From Calliphora vicina (Eukaryota; Arthropoda; Insecta; Diptera; Calliphoridae), in contig NC_088781.1 in NCBI RefSeq assembly GCF_958450345.1, forward strand, positions 48,719,357-48,783,356: DNA of 64,000 nucleotides, read 5' to 3'. Position 1 is the stretch's first letter, and every line of letters starts with the position of its first letter. Shown here piece by piece: positions 23,101 to 34,984 of this stretch. The notes below the pieces were generated by a model. That model did no database searches. It worked only from the letters and a program-made list of their open reading frames with translations, and was not told the DNA's origin. Made by a program: the position numbers and the translations under genes.

Positions 23101-25075
23101 TATTAAATAAAAATATTTTTTGCTCTAAACTTTTCTATTTTATTACTATACAATACACATTAACATTAGGAAATATTTACAAAATAATGTAGTATTTATT
23201 AGGATTATTTATTTATTACATTAGAATTAATATTGTAGTTCAGAAGATAATAGAATAATAATTCATTTAAAAGTAGATTTTAATTACTAAATAAATATAT
23301 ATTTTTTTAACCATAAACTCTTCATTTCATTAAGATAGCTATAGCGAATCACATCGGGTATTTAGTTAGTATTTAAATAAAAGCTAAAACTCAATAATAA
23401 GATTACCCTTCACTTTATATCTGAGAAGCTTTTTGAAATATTTTATTTTATTTTATAAATTTTTTCTCTAAAATCTCAGTTCTCAGTTTTAGTTCTTCAA
23501 CTCAGTTGACAACTCAGATAAGAGTAAAAGTCACTTAACCAAAAGCAGTTTTTCTAAATATTTCTAAATCCTTTTCTCAAATCTTATTCAAGTACTGTTG
23601 TACTTGTGTTTTTATTACACTATATTCGAAATAAAACAACAACCCAGAAAAATGACCAAGAGAGAGAGAGAGTGAGTTGTTTTGAAAACAATTTCCATTA
23701 GAAAGTTTCATGACAAGTCATTCGAAACTTTTAAACTGAATACTTAGAATAGTTAAACAATTGTTTTGAGTCAATTGTTGTTAAATCACTAAGGATAAAA
23801 ATGAAAATCCTGATAATGTTTAAGTTGGCAAATTTATAGTTAAAGTTAAAGAAAATCTTTTCTTGTGATTTACTTGATGTTTTGGGTGAAGAATACATAT
23901 AAAAATAATGTTTGAATTAAGTTGATTTAAATGTTAAATAAAACAATAGTGTTTTGGTTTTAATTCCGAAAACTTTCCAGACTTTTAGTGGTCAAACACA
24001 ACTTCCAAAAGATCACATAATTAGTTTTACATATAAAACTTAATCTAGACAAGTAGTATTAGAATTATTCTGTTACTTATTAAGCATTTTGTTGGAATGT
24101 TAAAAAAAATAATCCTTTAAGTGAAAATTTTGATTTTGTTGCATTTTTATTCCATTTCAGTATTACAACTATTGTACATAATGTCAAACTTAAAATGCTT
24201 AAGTACTAGCTGCAAATGTTGCTAGTTAAAACTTATGTTTTTATTTATCAATAAGTTTTGTTTTTTATTTCTTAAAAATAAAATTTCCAAGGTATTATTG
24301 AAGCTGTATCAAAACAACTTTGAATGAAAACTTTTGTTAGAATTTCCATAGACGTAAAGGTAACTTTTGTAGTTGTTAAGGAATATGAAAATAATTTTAA
24401 ATTGCAATCAGATATAGACGAATTCAAAGCACACTATGTGCAATTGAAGTAATTTTAAGAAATAATGTTTAAATTTAAATATTTTTTATCAAGGGATACA
24501 AAATATCATCAATTGTGGAGTAGATAAACTACAAATCTAGAAACCCATCTTCTTCCAAAAGCTTGAAAACAAGTATTTTTTATCTACATTAACTCTTGAG
24601 TGACTAATCTTGGAACAAACTAAAATATCTTGCAGATTTTGAAACAAATTTTAAACTATGTATTCTAAGGCAACAATTTGTCTGAAAAAAAAATTGTTCA
24701 ACTAAATATTTTATCAAAATGTGGGTGTTCCAAAACTGTTTTAACAATTTAAAGGGAAACCTTAAAGTTCACCTTTAAATTTCCCATGAACACCAACAAC
24801 AAAAGCATTTTCAAAGCATATTGACAAAATCCCTGACAAATTTATGTTGTCTACCCGACTTCTAAACAGCAAAGCATACAAAATCGTGTGGTAGCATAAA
24901 TATTAGGGTTGTACTTATCAGCGGTCTTAGGAATTTTTGCGCTTCCAAGCTCAAACATTTTCAGCGTCATCTCAAAAACAATTGCTGACAATTTTAGCTA
25001 AATCGGATAAAAGTTTATTGTTGCACATTTTATTTGTCAGATGAATGGAACCTCAGTTTACACCATTCACAAGAA
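23101..25075. other. AT-rich DNA, no gene seen
   Basis: No coding signature. A short AGAGAGAGAGAGAGTGAG run lies at about 23660. Confidence 0.5.
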
Positions 25076-25077
25076 AG

Positions 25078-25142
25078 GAGACCCCATGCTTTGCACAAAC
25101 CCCCCCACAATCGGGGGGGTCGGGGACCCGGAGCCCCGGTTG
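25078..25142. repeat. GC-rich patch with C7/G7 hairpin
   Basis: A 65-bp GC-rich island in AT-rich DNA. ACCCCCCC (25099-25106) and GGGGGGGT (25113-25120) form a perfect 8-bp stem with a six-base loop. GTCGGGGACCCGGAGCCCCGG follows, partly self-complementary. It may be the end of an unrecognised element. Confidence 0.6.
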
Positions 25143-25583
25143 TAACAGTAAACAAAAAAAGTAAAGTAAATATAAGCAACTAAAATTTGCATTTGAAGTT
25201 AATATTAAATACACTTACATATCAACTCCTACGTATATTGTCATATACACCCACACATAAAAACAATTTCATAACAAACTTAAATAATATTTCAAAACCA
25301 ACTTTTGGGTTGTCGAAAAAGTTTTTTTCTTTAAAAAAAACTTTAATAGAAACTTAAAGGGAGAAATTTCCAATTCTATGTTATTATTCCATACGGATTT
25401 TGTTGGTTTAGAATATAAGTTGAACTATTTTATTTTCCAAAATTTGACATCATGGACACGGTTTAGTTCTTAAGGTTTTTTTATTTAAATTGAGAACATT
25501 TCATAATTTTACTACAAAAATTTCAGACGATATTTGGTGGCACTTTTTGGTCTGTTTGAATATGAATTCATTCTATTCATTAC
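25143..25583. other. AT-rich DNA, no gene seen
   Basis: No feature recognised. Confidence 0.5.
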
Positions 25584-27260
25584 TTAACCCTGCTGTTAGG
25601 TTAAAAAAAACTTACGAATCTTAGGTAAGGGACCATTTTGGTCCTCTTTGTATTTTTCATAAAAAATTTTACATAAAACTCTTTGACCAGACATTTTAAA
25701 TATTTATAAAAGTGAATATATAAATTTTTATAAAAAAAATTAAAAAAAATGGAAAATTGACGAAATATTATCAGTGATATTGCCGAAATTCTAAATGAAA
25801 TTGATTCAGATATTTCATTTTCGTCCATATTACATGAAAATATTGAAAGAAAGTCACATTGGTGAATGTGAAATGAACAATGGTGAAGAAAATGAAGCAG
25901 ATTATGCTGTAGATGCATTATACATTGCGAAAACCAAAATGCAATGGATTCCTTTACCACGTCACATTGGAGCTTCAGCGGAGAATATTACATCATTACC
26001 ACCAGGTTTAACGCTTTGTGGTGTGAAAATAATCATGGATAATACGAATAAATGTGGTAGACTTAAATTTGAAAGCAAATGGAAAGATTTATTGGTGTTC
26101 TAATTCTTGCTGGGATTTTGGTCTTGTGTATACGTAATTAGGTTATCATAATAATTTTATATTGCAGTGGCAAAAACGAAGATTAGTTTGATGCAAGTTT
26201 TGGCATATTGATACAAGTGCTCTCAGCTTGGATGATGTTGTCAACAGAAGACAACAAAAACGTAGTGACAAGTTTGAGTTATGGGACAATTGGGAAACTC
26301 TTCTTTCAATGTTTTATAACATCCTGATAACAGGTGATAACTTCATCTTTTGAGTAAGATGCAAAGGAGACGGACATATATGGGAACATTTCGGGAAAAC
26401 AAAACTTCCACCGAAATTGTTTATGTCCAAAAAAGTTCCTTTATATACATCCGCATTTGCTTTTAGTGAAATCGCAGCACTTGTTTGCTATATATATCGG
26501 CCATAAAACTAAAAGAACTATATTGATGAGCTCCATCAATAATCATAACAAGATACCTGCAATCGTTTCTTATTATAACTGTACAAAGTTTCCTTTATCT
26601 ATCTTAGGAGGCGGTGATACTGCTGATCAAACGATTAGTTACTACAACACTAAAAGAAAATTAAATAGATGGTAAAATTATGTATTTTCAAATATAGATG
26701 ATACATCCGAGTTTTTACGCCAGTTAGCTATGTGCCTATCAGAAGAATACGTTTTGAAATGGACAGTCAAACCTAAAAATCCATTTGCAGCAGAGCTATT
26801 GACTCAACAAAAAGCTTCGCCATCAAATAGTGTACCATCTACAAGAGTTGATATAAAAATTTCAGCTACTAGAAAATGGGGAATTTGCAATTGATGTAAG
26901 TTCAAATGTGATGCCAAATGCATTATGTCCAACATATTTGTATGCAAATCGAATCAAAAAACAATTTTTTCATCTTGCTTCGAAAATAACAATAAACCAT
27001 AATTGTTTTTTCTTACTTTTACTCATATAAAGAATAAAATATATTGCATGGACCAAAATGGTCCATAACCTAAGATTTGTAAATTTTAATTTTTTTCTGT
27101 TCGATGTTATCCTATATAGCTAAAATCTAACTAAAATCATTAAAATAGAAAAATAATACCTGAGCAGACGTTTTAAGTTGATACGATAAGCCATTGCAAA
27201 TTTATATAAAAAATAAAAAAAAATTTGACCAAAATGGTCCAAACCTAACAGCAGGGTTAA
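25584..27260 (+). mobile_element. piggyBac-type transposon with TTAA duplication
   Basis: TTAA flanks both ends (25584-25587 and 27257-27260), the fixed target of piggyBac transposases. The 1,669-bp element 25588-27256 has perfect 15-bp ends, CCCTGCTGTTAGGTT and its complement. A palindromic ACCATTTTGGTC-type motif lies just inside the left end (about 25631) and appears twice at the right (about 27051 and 27228). The ends look usable, but the transposase is broken, so any movement would need enzyme from another copy. Confidence 0.93.
25742..27000 (+). pseudogene. Decayed piggyBac transposase
   Basis: Pieces in order: an acidic N-terminal segment (SDIAEILNEIDSDISF, about 25770), then LPRHIGASAENITSLPPG (about 25957). 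After a damaged central part come SKKVPLYTSAFAFSEIA (about 26430), NKIPAIVSYYNCTKFP (about 26547) and GGGDTADQTISYYNTKRKLN (about 26607). The last is the usual GVDxxDQ-type motif with a late catalytic aspartate. A cysteine-rich tail follows (RKWGICN, CKFKCDAKC, CKSNQKTIF, about 26870-26970), the typical C-terminal zinc-binding domain. Frameshifts and stops separate the pieces, and the piggyBac central catalytic block around the first aspartate was not found. Clearly inactive. Confidence 0.88.
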
Positions 27261-27722
27261 GTGTGAAATATCAATGATAGTTTATTTTGAATTTTTTTAA
27301 AATAACTTGAAACAATCTTTATTTTACAAGGGCATTCATTGCGTATACTTAATATTTAATATTATCAAAAATATAATATCAATCATACGCCACCTAGTAA
27401 ACATTTTTAAAAATGTTTAGACGAATTTGTTAACATTTATTTTTAGACAAAGAGATATTTAAAAAGTTATGAAGCCTACCCTTGTGTAGTTTTCAACACA
27501 TATGTAATTTCTATGTATTATGCACTAGGAACAGCATTTATTGTCGTAGAATGTGCTGTTTCTCCCCATTGTTTGTGTAAAATAAACTAATTTGATGACA
27601 CACAGTTAAGTAAGTAATTATGAAATTGGATCAATGAATCGTAAATCATGATCTTGACTACAAAAAAAAAAATATGTTGCTAGTTGCATTTTTTTATGAA
27701 ATTTTACACTACATCATTTTTC
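27261..27722. other. AT-rich DNA, no gene seen
   Basis: No feature recognised. Confidence 0.5.
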
Positions 27723-27724
27723 AA

Positions 27725-28052
27725 TGAAATTGAGAACATACATGATATTGAGAAAATTGGAAATGAAATTGAGAATTTCCAAATGAAATTGAGAATTTCA
27801 ACTTTAAATTGAGAAAATTCCAAACGAAATTGAGAATTTCCAGTTTAAATTGAGAAAATTCTAAATGAAATTGAGAAATTCAATTTCAAATTAGAAAATT
27901 CCAAATGAATTTGAGAAATTCCATTTCTAATTGAGAAAATTGCAATTGCAATTGAAATTGAGTATTTCCATTTGAAACTGAGAAAATTCCAAATGAAATT
28001 GGGAAAATTCTAATTGAAATTAAGAAAATTTCAAATAAAATTGAGAATTTTG
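27725..28052 (+). repeat. Minisatellite of GAAATTGAGAA(A/T)TTCCA units
   Basis: About ten irregular units of about 30 bp built from AAATGAAATTGAGAATTTCC and AAATTGAGAAAATTCC. Because TTGAGAATTT and AAATTCC pair partly, the array could fold on itself. Confidence 0.85.
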
Positions 28053-28104
28053 TTTTACTCTACATAAATAATAGACATTAAACAAAAAACATATGTACAC
28101 TGTC

Positions 28105-28340
28105 TTATTGACCAACAGGCATATCTTGCAATTCCAAAGCGCTTTTTGGAATGATGTTGTATCTTGTATAGCTCTACTCCAATCTTCAGTAGTTATATAG
28201 GACTTGGAATCGTTAATTAATTCTTGAAGATATAAAATCCTCTGCTCTCCTACATTAGAAGGATTTACGGTTGGTATATTCATCTTTGACTTCCCAATAC
28301 TTTTGATTTTGGACCAAACCATTTCAATAGATGTTGATTG
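28105..28340 (-). pseudogene. C-terminal fragment of a DDE-type transposase
   Basis: Reading leftward from about 28335: SIEMVWSKIKSIG, then a spacer, LYLQELINDSKSYITTEDWS and RAIQDTTSFQKALW. The IE-x-VWS-x-IK start followed by an (I/T)xxDW block is the usual end of IS630/Tc1-like DDE transposases, where NPIE sits around the last catalytic acid. Nothing upstream of SIE survives on this strand. The assignment is from pattern memory and should be tested by search. Confidence 0.5.
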
Positions 28341-28965
28341 AAATCAGCATTGCACTATTACTCACTAAAATTGCAAAAAATTTTGTTTGCACTATTTTTT
28401 ATCAGCTTTAGTGATAATGCTTATTTCTTAACTAGCACTAAAAAAAAGTAGTGATAGTGATAATTTTTAACTATCACTAAACGAAGATTTAGTGCAAAAA
28501 TCTGCACTACAATTAATTAGTGCAAAATATTAACCTGCAATTAAAAAAAGGCTGCATTAAACATACTATCAATAAATTTTCAAAAATTAGTAGTCAAGAA
28601 ATTGTTGAATACAAATTCGAAAAATAAAAATTTTAAATATTTTTTGTTATTTTTAATGTAATATTAGTCTTAAGTTTTAGATTAGTGTACAGGAATAAAC
28701 TTAAACCATTTGAACTTAAAAATTTACTGCACTATTTGAAGTTGCACTCAAATTAGTGCATACAAAAAAGTTGCAATAAACTGATGATTGCATTTTTTTA
28801 AATCAACTAATTTAATTTTGAATGCAACATTTTTTAACTCAATAATGTTTAGTGAGGCTGCTAATTTTCAACTCAGCACTAAATATGAACAAAATGATTG
28901 CACTAATTTTGCACTATCACTAAGTATTAGTGCAAACTGCAAAATTAGTGCACTACCCAAATCTA
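28340..28965. repeat. Region dense in TTAGTGCA / TGCACTAA motifs
   Basis: About 14 copies of the GCACTA/TAGTGC hexamer in both orientations within about 630 bp, beginning with TTGCACTATTACTCAC and ending ATTAGTGCACTACC. No coding. It could be an internally repetitive MITE whose ends and body share one motif. Confidence 0.65.
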
Positions 28966-29039
28966 TGCTAAATTGTAAGAGATTATTTATAGCTACGAGG
29001 ATTTTTATGTAGTACTCGACAAGAACATTCTATATGTAT

Positions 29040-29285
29040 GTAATTTTCGAAATCGGAACACAGACGATGAAATACGATTGTTTTTAAAATTGAACATACC
29101 CGAGGTCTAGTACTTTGGAGGGTGCCCCGCCCCTGGTAGATCCATGAGTTCCAAATTCAAGACTTAAACTCGACAATACTGCCTCTTTGGGCGTTTAAAA
29201 TTTCATTTATATCGGACTAACCATTTAGAAGTAACAGATTTATTTCCTTTTTGTTTTTTCTATACCACTGTGCAGTGTAAGTTTT
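29040..29285 (+). repeat. Family D repeat fragment
   Basis: It shares with the 33.2-kb copy a GGGTGCCCCGCCCCTGG-like block, a TATCGGACTAACCATTTAGA-type block and the end ACAGATTTATTTCC through CCACTGTGCAGTG. Similarity is loose, about 60-70% by eye. Confidence 0.5.
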
Positions 29286-29384
29286 TTGGAGGTTAATATT
29301 AGAGTTAATATTCCCATTTGCATTTGTTAGGTACAGCAAATATCAGAGAAAATATCACTTTAAATTATAATAAAACAGATTAAA

Positions 29385-29790
29385 ACATTTCTGATATTCA
29401 TCCAATTGGCTTCATTAATTTTATGGTATTAACGCATAAATGTGATTTCGGGTATGAGATATCCTTTGCAGTAAATCGAACTGTATTTCGGCAATATCGC
29501 TTCGAATATTCGCTTCCAAGTGCTCAATTGTTTCTGGGACCAATTCACATGAACGTGGTGGCCAGGTAAATTTCATTGATTGTATCACGCGCTGTGAGAC
29601 CTATAGCACCACTTTGCTAAAACCACATAATACTCACCGTTGACTGTTACCTTCTGGCCATCTTCATTTGTGAACCAATTACTTACCGGCCATAAAGCGC
29701 AATAAACAGTAAGTTTTTCTGGACATAATGGTCTTTAGACAATGGCTTGACTATTACCATCGCTTCAAATACTCTGAAGGATGATTATGA
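29385..29790 (-). pseudogene. Deleted Tc1/mariner-superfamily transposase fragment
   Basis: Reading leftward, fragments are TNEDGQKVTVNGEYY (about 29660), SGAIGLTARDTIN (about 29600, in place of the QDGA-xxHTA second catalytic block) and WPPRSCELVPETIEHLEANI (about 29560), then SDIAEIQFDLLQR. The order matches the middle and C-terminal parts of a long insect DDE transposase family. The segment that should hold LDYFLWG between CEL and PETIE is deleted, and the second catalytic aspartate block is degraded. It abuts the mariner relic M2 on the opposite strand. Confidence 0.65.
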
Positions 29791-30029
29791 GCACGATTAA
29801 ATGTATGCAACATATTAAATGTTTCACAGAAAACTGTGATGCCCATTTAAAGTATTCGGACTCTAAAAACAACTTCCTTTACGCAGTTAATACGTCATTT
29901 CCGAGGCATGAGTTGAGATTCTAAGCTGACCATCAAAGGGTGCTCGCAAAATTCTGTGATAGATGAAAGTCTTAATTTGGAACGCATCAACTACAATGAA
30001 AATAGTGAGATTTACCTGTTGCTCCTATA

Positions 30030-31400
30030 AGATCATATCTATTATGAGTTACTGACCAGTCCATATGTACCCAATGTTGTTGATTCGTTTGAAGTGAGCA
30101 TTGACCGCAAAACGCCCAAAATATGCTGCCAGACAGACCGTACACAGACAAAAATTACGACAAATCAATTGTAATATTAAATACCAAATTCGTCAATACA
30201 ATTATTTTTTTAATTGAAAAGGCACCAACAAACCGATATTGTAAATACAAAAAATAATTTTTTTGATAAAAATTGTTAAAACTTAACAAATATTTTTAAA
30301 TAACGAGTCTGTTTTATTGAACAATTATTATGTTAACAATCAACTATTAAATTTTAACAATGTGATTGTCATATTATAAAAACAATAAAGGTTTCTTTTA
30401 ATTAGATTATTTTATTAAGGTTTAATCTGTAATAAATGCGATGGTCTTCTAACACAAACATTCCACTTCACTGGTTCCACATACACTAGTCCGTCCGATT
30501 TTTATTATTGGAGTTTTTGTACATTTGGTGGCCAGATAACTTGAGATTGAGACTTATGCAATGGAGTCAGAGCTAGTCTTCGCTTTGAGTACCTGAATAT
30601 ATTCCTACATGAATGAAAAGTTTATACATCAGGTAATGATTCAGGATTTCTACAGAACTCTTAATACTTACTATGGTGATTATAATCTTGGAAGGGCAGA
30701 AACTGCACCAGCACGCTACGGAAGTTATTCAAGGAATCTCAATCTCTGCCAAAAATGAAGTCGGAGATTGCTTATAAAGGAACGTTTTCGCTCATTAAAA
30801 TCCTGTGGAATGAATATTTCTTTTAAAGGTTCTATGTCCAATTTTACACGAACATTATTAATATACATACCTTGTTCATTGGTCCTTAAAAATTCGCCAA
30901 TATTCTATTATTTTCTGTTATTCATTGATGTACATAAAATTTATTTTTTTATATTTGACACAATTTTTTCTTTTCAGTATTCAAATAAATTTTTAAGAAA
31001 TGAATTGCTGATACACAACTATAAGAAATTGTTAATATAACAAGTTCAATATTAATGAATTAAATAAATTGTTACATAGTTGAACTAAAAGTTAACAATT
31101 TTTTTTAATCACTGAAGAACTTTTGTCATTTTTTTCTGTGTAATATTCCATAATGAAAACTATCAGCCACATATTGGAATACCTGTTAGAAATAATTTAG
31201 AAAGAAGTGCTTGGGAAATTTTGCCTTATAGTCCAGAACTTGCACCGTCTGACTGCTATTTGTTTCGATCGATGCAGAATGCTCTCTCTACGCTACGCTA
31301 CAATTAAGAACAGAGTATCCGAAATTGGCCGCAAAAGATTAACAATTCTTTTGGCGTGGAATCCATATATTGACCAATACTTTGACTAAATTTATATTAT
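30030..31400 (+). pseudogene. Mariner transposase relic (M2), split by a MITE
   Basis: The left part reads ALTAKRPKYAARQT, ending at 30140. The right part resumes VIFHNENYQPHI and then ILPYSPELAPSDCYLFRSMQ, the region of the third catalytic aspartate, with the C-terminal WNPYIDQYFD near 31365. The two parts join in frame if the insert 30143-31140 and one TA are ignored. The motif HDNA is NENY here, so the second catalytic aspartate is lost. The N-terminus is missing. Confidence 0.85.
30141..31142. mobile_element. 998-bp TA-flanked element nested in mariner M2
   Basis: Element 30143-31140 starts CACAGACAAAAATTACGACA and its other end reads CACAGAAAAAAATGACAAAA inward. TA is duplicated at 30141-30142 and 31141-31142. 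Its ends resemble the 613-bp MITE at 19630. A 90-codon frame inside (30768-31040) is AT-driven and unlikely to be real. TA duplication suggests mobilisation by a Tc1/mariner-type enzyme. Confidence 0.85.
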
Positions 31401-32280
31401 ACAAATGTTTCAAAATAAATGCTAAAAATTTAAAAAAAATCCGTATTTTTAAGTTATACATCCAATAATAATAGTCACAAACATTTTATAAACTAATATC
31501 ATGTATTTTATATTTTATTAATTTCCGGGAATATTTATTTCACAATTTCACCCTAATAAACAGCCATCGAAAGCCGAAAATAACGAAAAAATTCATATAA
31601 AACAAACTTTACAATCTCCTTCATGTAGCACATGTAGCCCGTTTGTACAAGTAAAACAAGCGGCACATATGCTCTTACAAAACAAACCGATACTATGCTA
31701 GCAAACAAAAACAATAACACCAAAAAACATGCAAAAGTATCGCAGTAATGTCGCTTAAATTTAAGCTCAAAAATAAAATTCACGTTTCGAATTCGCAAAG
31801 TTTCTTTTAGCAATGTGTATGTAAGTTTCAGTGTAGCCGCGTAATAAAACAATGCAATGCTACAGAACTTTTCTGAAAGAAAAATGCATTTGTAAAATAT
31901 TCAAACATACACATACACTTATAATACTAGCTAACGAAGGTTTACACTGTCACACACACATATTATACCAACTCCTATAAGTATGTTAATGTTATGACAT
32001 CTCGACAAGGCATCGCAAGAATGTTTTCCTTTCTCTTCTATTCGTTTGAGCCATAATGGCAACAACAACAACATCAACTACATGAAAACCAAATGCAAGT
32101 ATTACAACTACAATAACACTAAAACTATAGCAGCAACAACAACAACTCCAACAACATTTGCAATTACACTGTGTGGCATAGTGCAAAGGAAAAAAATTGT
32201 TCGCAACATAAAATACAAATGTTGCCAAACCAAAGTTATGCTTTATCGTTCTAATACAAATGCATACACATTTATGAACA
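31401..32280. other. AT-rich DNA, no gene seen
   Basis: Low-complexity ACA/CAA-rich runs near 32060-32160 give spurious open frames on both strands. No feature recognised. Confidence 0.5.
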
Positions 32281-32770
32281 TAAGGATGGCCCTTATTTAA
32301 AATTTTGGAGATTTTCAATGCTAAAATTCTTATTCGTCATCTAAAAATCAAATGCCGAAAATTCAAGCAAAATCAAATAACTTTTACAGGTTGCACATTT
32401 TATTTGAAGTTTCGTGTTTTGGATTCAAGTAGCAATATTTTCCAAAAAAATATAAAAAATAATCGTTGAAAAAAAATTCAGACCAACTACATTCCGATGT
32501 GGTTACAAGTGTTTTAGTTTTTGACGCGAGTATAGGAAGGTTAAAAAAACTTTCTTGTCCTATTTTCTAATAATATTAGAAAATATTATTTAACGTGCCA
32601 TTACTTCTTTGGTTTGCTAATTTAAAATTTTTAGTACGTTGTTACCCCTTTCATATCTGCGTTTAATTTGTCCAAAATTAGACCTCTGCGCTTTTTATCT
32701 ATAGATATTGATTAGAAATTAATGTCGAGTTACCTTTTAGTTAAATGTATCTGCTTTAGTTAAATGTGTA

Positions 32771-33355
32771 TGGCATTTCTAAAGGGATAGTCCGATCGGA
32801 ATAAAATTTGACTTGGGCGTAGCCAAGGAGTATTTGAGTTATTTAAATGGGCCCTACAACTGATCCAGGGGCGGAGCTATGGGGTCTCAAAGTAGGGTAC
32901 CTGCGACGTGTACAATTTTTAACACGTGAAATTTTGTTCTTTACCATCCGATTTCAAAGATTTTTATATAGGTCCTGAAAAAATATGCTTGCGTCTGTTA
33001 TTTATCTCTTATAATTTCCGAGTTATAGGCATTTAAAAATTTAAATTTTAAAATTTTACCAAACCTTTGTTCGCACTTTTAAAATCTCACTTTTAAAAAA
33101 ATATTTCACTTTTTCATACCAAAAAATTTGTAAGATCTAGCAGAGCGCTTTTCAAAAATATAAAAATCTTTGAAGTCGGATGGGAAACAACAAAATTGCA
33201 CGTGTTTAAAAATTGTACATGTGGAAGGTACCCTACTTTGAGCTCTCATAGCGCCGACCCTGGATCAGTTGTAGGCCCCATTTTAATAATATAAACTCCT
33301 TGGCTAAGCAAACGTCAAATTTTATCCCGATCGGACCAGCCGTTTAGAAATGCCA
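32771..33355. repeat. Family D palindrome, arms about 200 bp
   Basis: The left arm 32771-32977 and right arm 33160-33355 are imperfect reverse complements. Paired blocks include CCGATCGGAATAAAATTTGA, GTAGCCAAGGAGT, AAAGTAGGGTACC and the TTTAACACGTG region. Transcription through it would give a long hairpin RNA. The outer family D end CCCCACTGTGCAC is at about 33385. Confidence 0.8.
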
Positions 33356-33691
33356 GATTTATTTCCAAAAAATTTTGATTCTGCCCCACTGTGCACTCTT
33401 ATTTATAATATCCTGTTTGGTGCAGATATCTTGGACAATTTTAATCCTAGACATAAAGGGATAACGTTTCTAGGAAATGAGCCAATTTCAAATCGGTTCC
33501 ACTAAGCTACAATAGGTACAACTCCTTAAAATTAATTTTAATTCTGATTAAGCGTTTAACAAAATCAAAATATCTATTTTAATTTATTGATATTTTCATA
33601 AAAAAAATTTTTGAAAATGTAAAATTTGGGATTTGAAATAAGCATATTTCGATATCTAATAATAATGGGTTATCGAAAATTGCTATATTAA

Positions 33692-34040
33692 TTAAGGGGC
33701 CCATAGACTGCATACTGCTCAAGCTCATGCTTGATGTATGCGATACAGAGACAATGCTGTATGAAAAATCAAAATAGTTTTGATTTTGAAATGAACTCAT
33801 ACTGCTGACAGTTGTTCAAATGAACAATAATATGAATTTTTTAATTTTTCTGAAATATTTTGTTTTAATTTGAAAGTAAATTTTTAATTAGGCTTAAGTT
33901 CATTTTTATTATAATTTATTTGTAATAATTCAAAGAATATCACTGAATACTAAAATTTTAAACAATTGGCAAATTGGAATGCATTTTCTACCCTGCCAAG
34001 TGCAGTAGCTGTAAGCAGTACATGTATATGGGCCCCTTTA
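33692..34040. mobile_element. 343-bp MITE with TTA duplication
   Basis: Element 33695-34037 begins AGGGGCCCATAGACTGCATA; the other end reads AGGGGCCCATATACATG. TTA flanks both sides. It is nested in the PIF-like element. About 130 bp of its interior (33885-34010) recurs inverted at 45241-45375. Confidence 0.8.
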
Positions 34041-34160
34041 AATATATGTATAGACATATGTAAATGAATTATATCTATTTTTGATTAAATTTTTTTTTCA
34101 AAAATTTTTGACATTGGGAGTATCGAAAATAGCAGATGTGCAAAATAAGGGCCACCCTAA

Positions 34161-34984
34161 TATACATAGACAAACAAAAATACACATGCACACATTCCTA
34201 TCAATGGCATTCACACATACGTACATTTACCTATGTATATAAGTATGAATTCAAGATATTTTTGTTGACTATAGACATTGTTGTCAACAAATTGCATAAA
34301 CAGTGCACTGTAAAAGTGCAACAGCCTAAAACTCATCTCTGCTAATAAAAATTTCAACGATACCACCTAATATATTCTGATTCCATTATTTTCCACAGTT
34401 TATATCTTAATACGATTTCCTTTATAAAAAATACGCATTTCTTAACTTTGCCCTTAATGAGCAGTTCTCTTTGTAATAAAAATGTAAGTCAACAGCATCA
34501 TACCTGGGTATGTACTCTCATCTTTCAAGGCCGAATCCATTTTTGCTTCACTCTCTAAATTATCAATCTTCATTTATTTCTTCTTCATGTAGTGGATTTT
34601 AATCCAAAATTTATAATTTCTTTAAATTTGACCACGCCTATACCGCCCACCATTTGTTGAAATAAAGGAAAAATATATTTTTCCATATTGGATTCAATGC
34701 AACAATAAGTACTCACAATTACATTCATCATAGTCGAAAATCCAAACTGATTTAAATAAATAAAATTTTGTAAATAATTTTTTAATGGTTTTCAAAGAAG
34801 AACAATTTTATTTCTTTAATTAATTCATTTGAAATACACCATTTAATTTACAAATAAATAAGCCTAATTGACAGAATCATACATAACAAAAAGCAATAAC
34901 TAAAATTGACTTAAATTTTCTTTAGTTACTTCGATTTAAACTAAATATGAATACATTTCATAGGTTGACAAAAAATAATCAAAA
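34161..34984. other. AT-rich DNA, no gene seen
   Basis: No coding signature. The 3' end of the neighbouring Helitron should lie here, but no ACTAG end with a hairpin could be identified. Confidence 0.45.

Larger units (their letters stand above)
32281..34160. mobile_element. PIF/Harbinger-like element, 1.87 kb, non-autonomous
   Basis: Element 32284-34157 has inverted ends GGATGGCCCTTATTT and GGGTGGCCCTTATTT, flanked on both sides by TAA (32281-32283, 34158-34160). A 3-bp TWA duplication is typical of PIF/Harbinger. No transposase or Myb-like ORF is recognisable. Two other repeats lie inside it. Confidence 0.75.

Noticed and set aside
25601..25960. 119-codon minus-strand frame inside the piggyBac element
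   Set aside because: It lies antisense to the recognisable transposase N-terminus and is phenylalanine-rich, as expected for a shadow frame.
27725..28052. Possible CRISPR-like array of short repeats
   Set aside because: Units are contiguous and degenerate with no unique spacers, and the setting is an animal genome; it is a minisatellite.
31992..32318. 108-codon minus-strand frame with CCWSCCCCCYS
   Set aside because: Produced by CAA/ACA repeats on the plus strand; it overlaps the opposite-strand low-complexity frame and crosses the left end of the PIF-like element.
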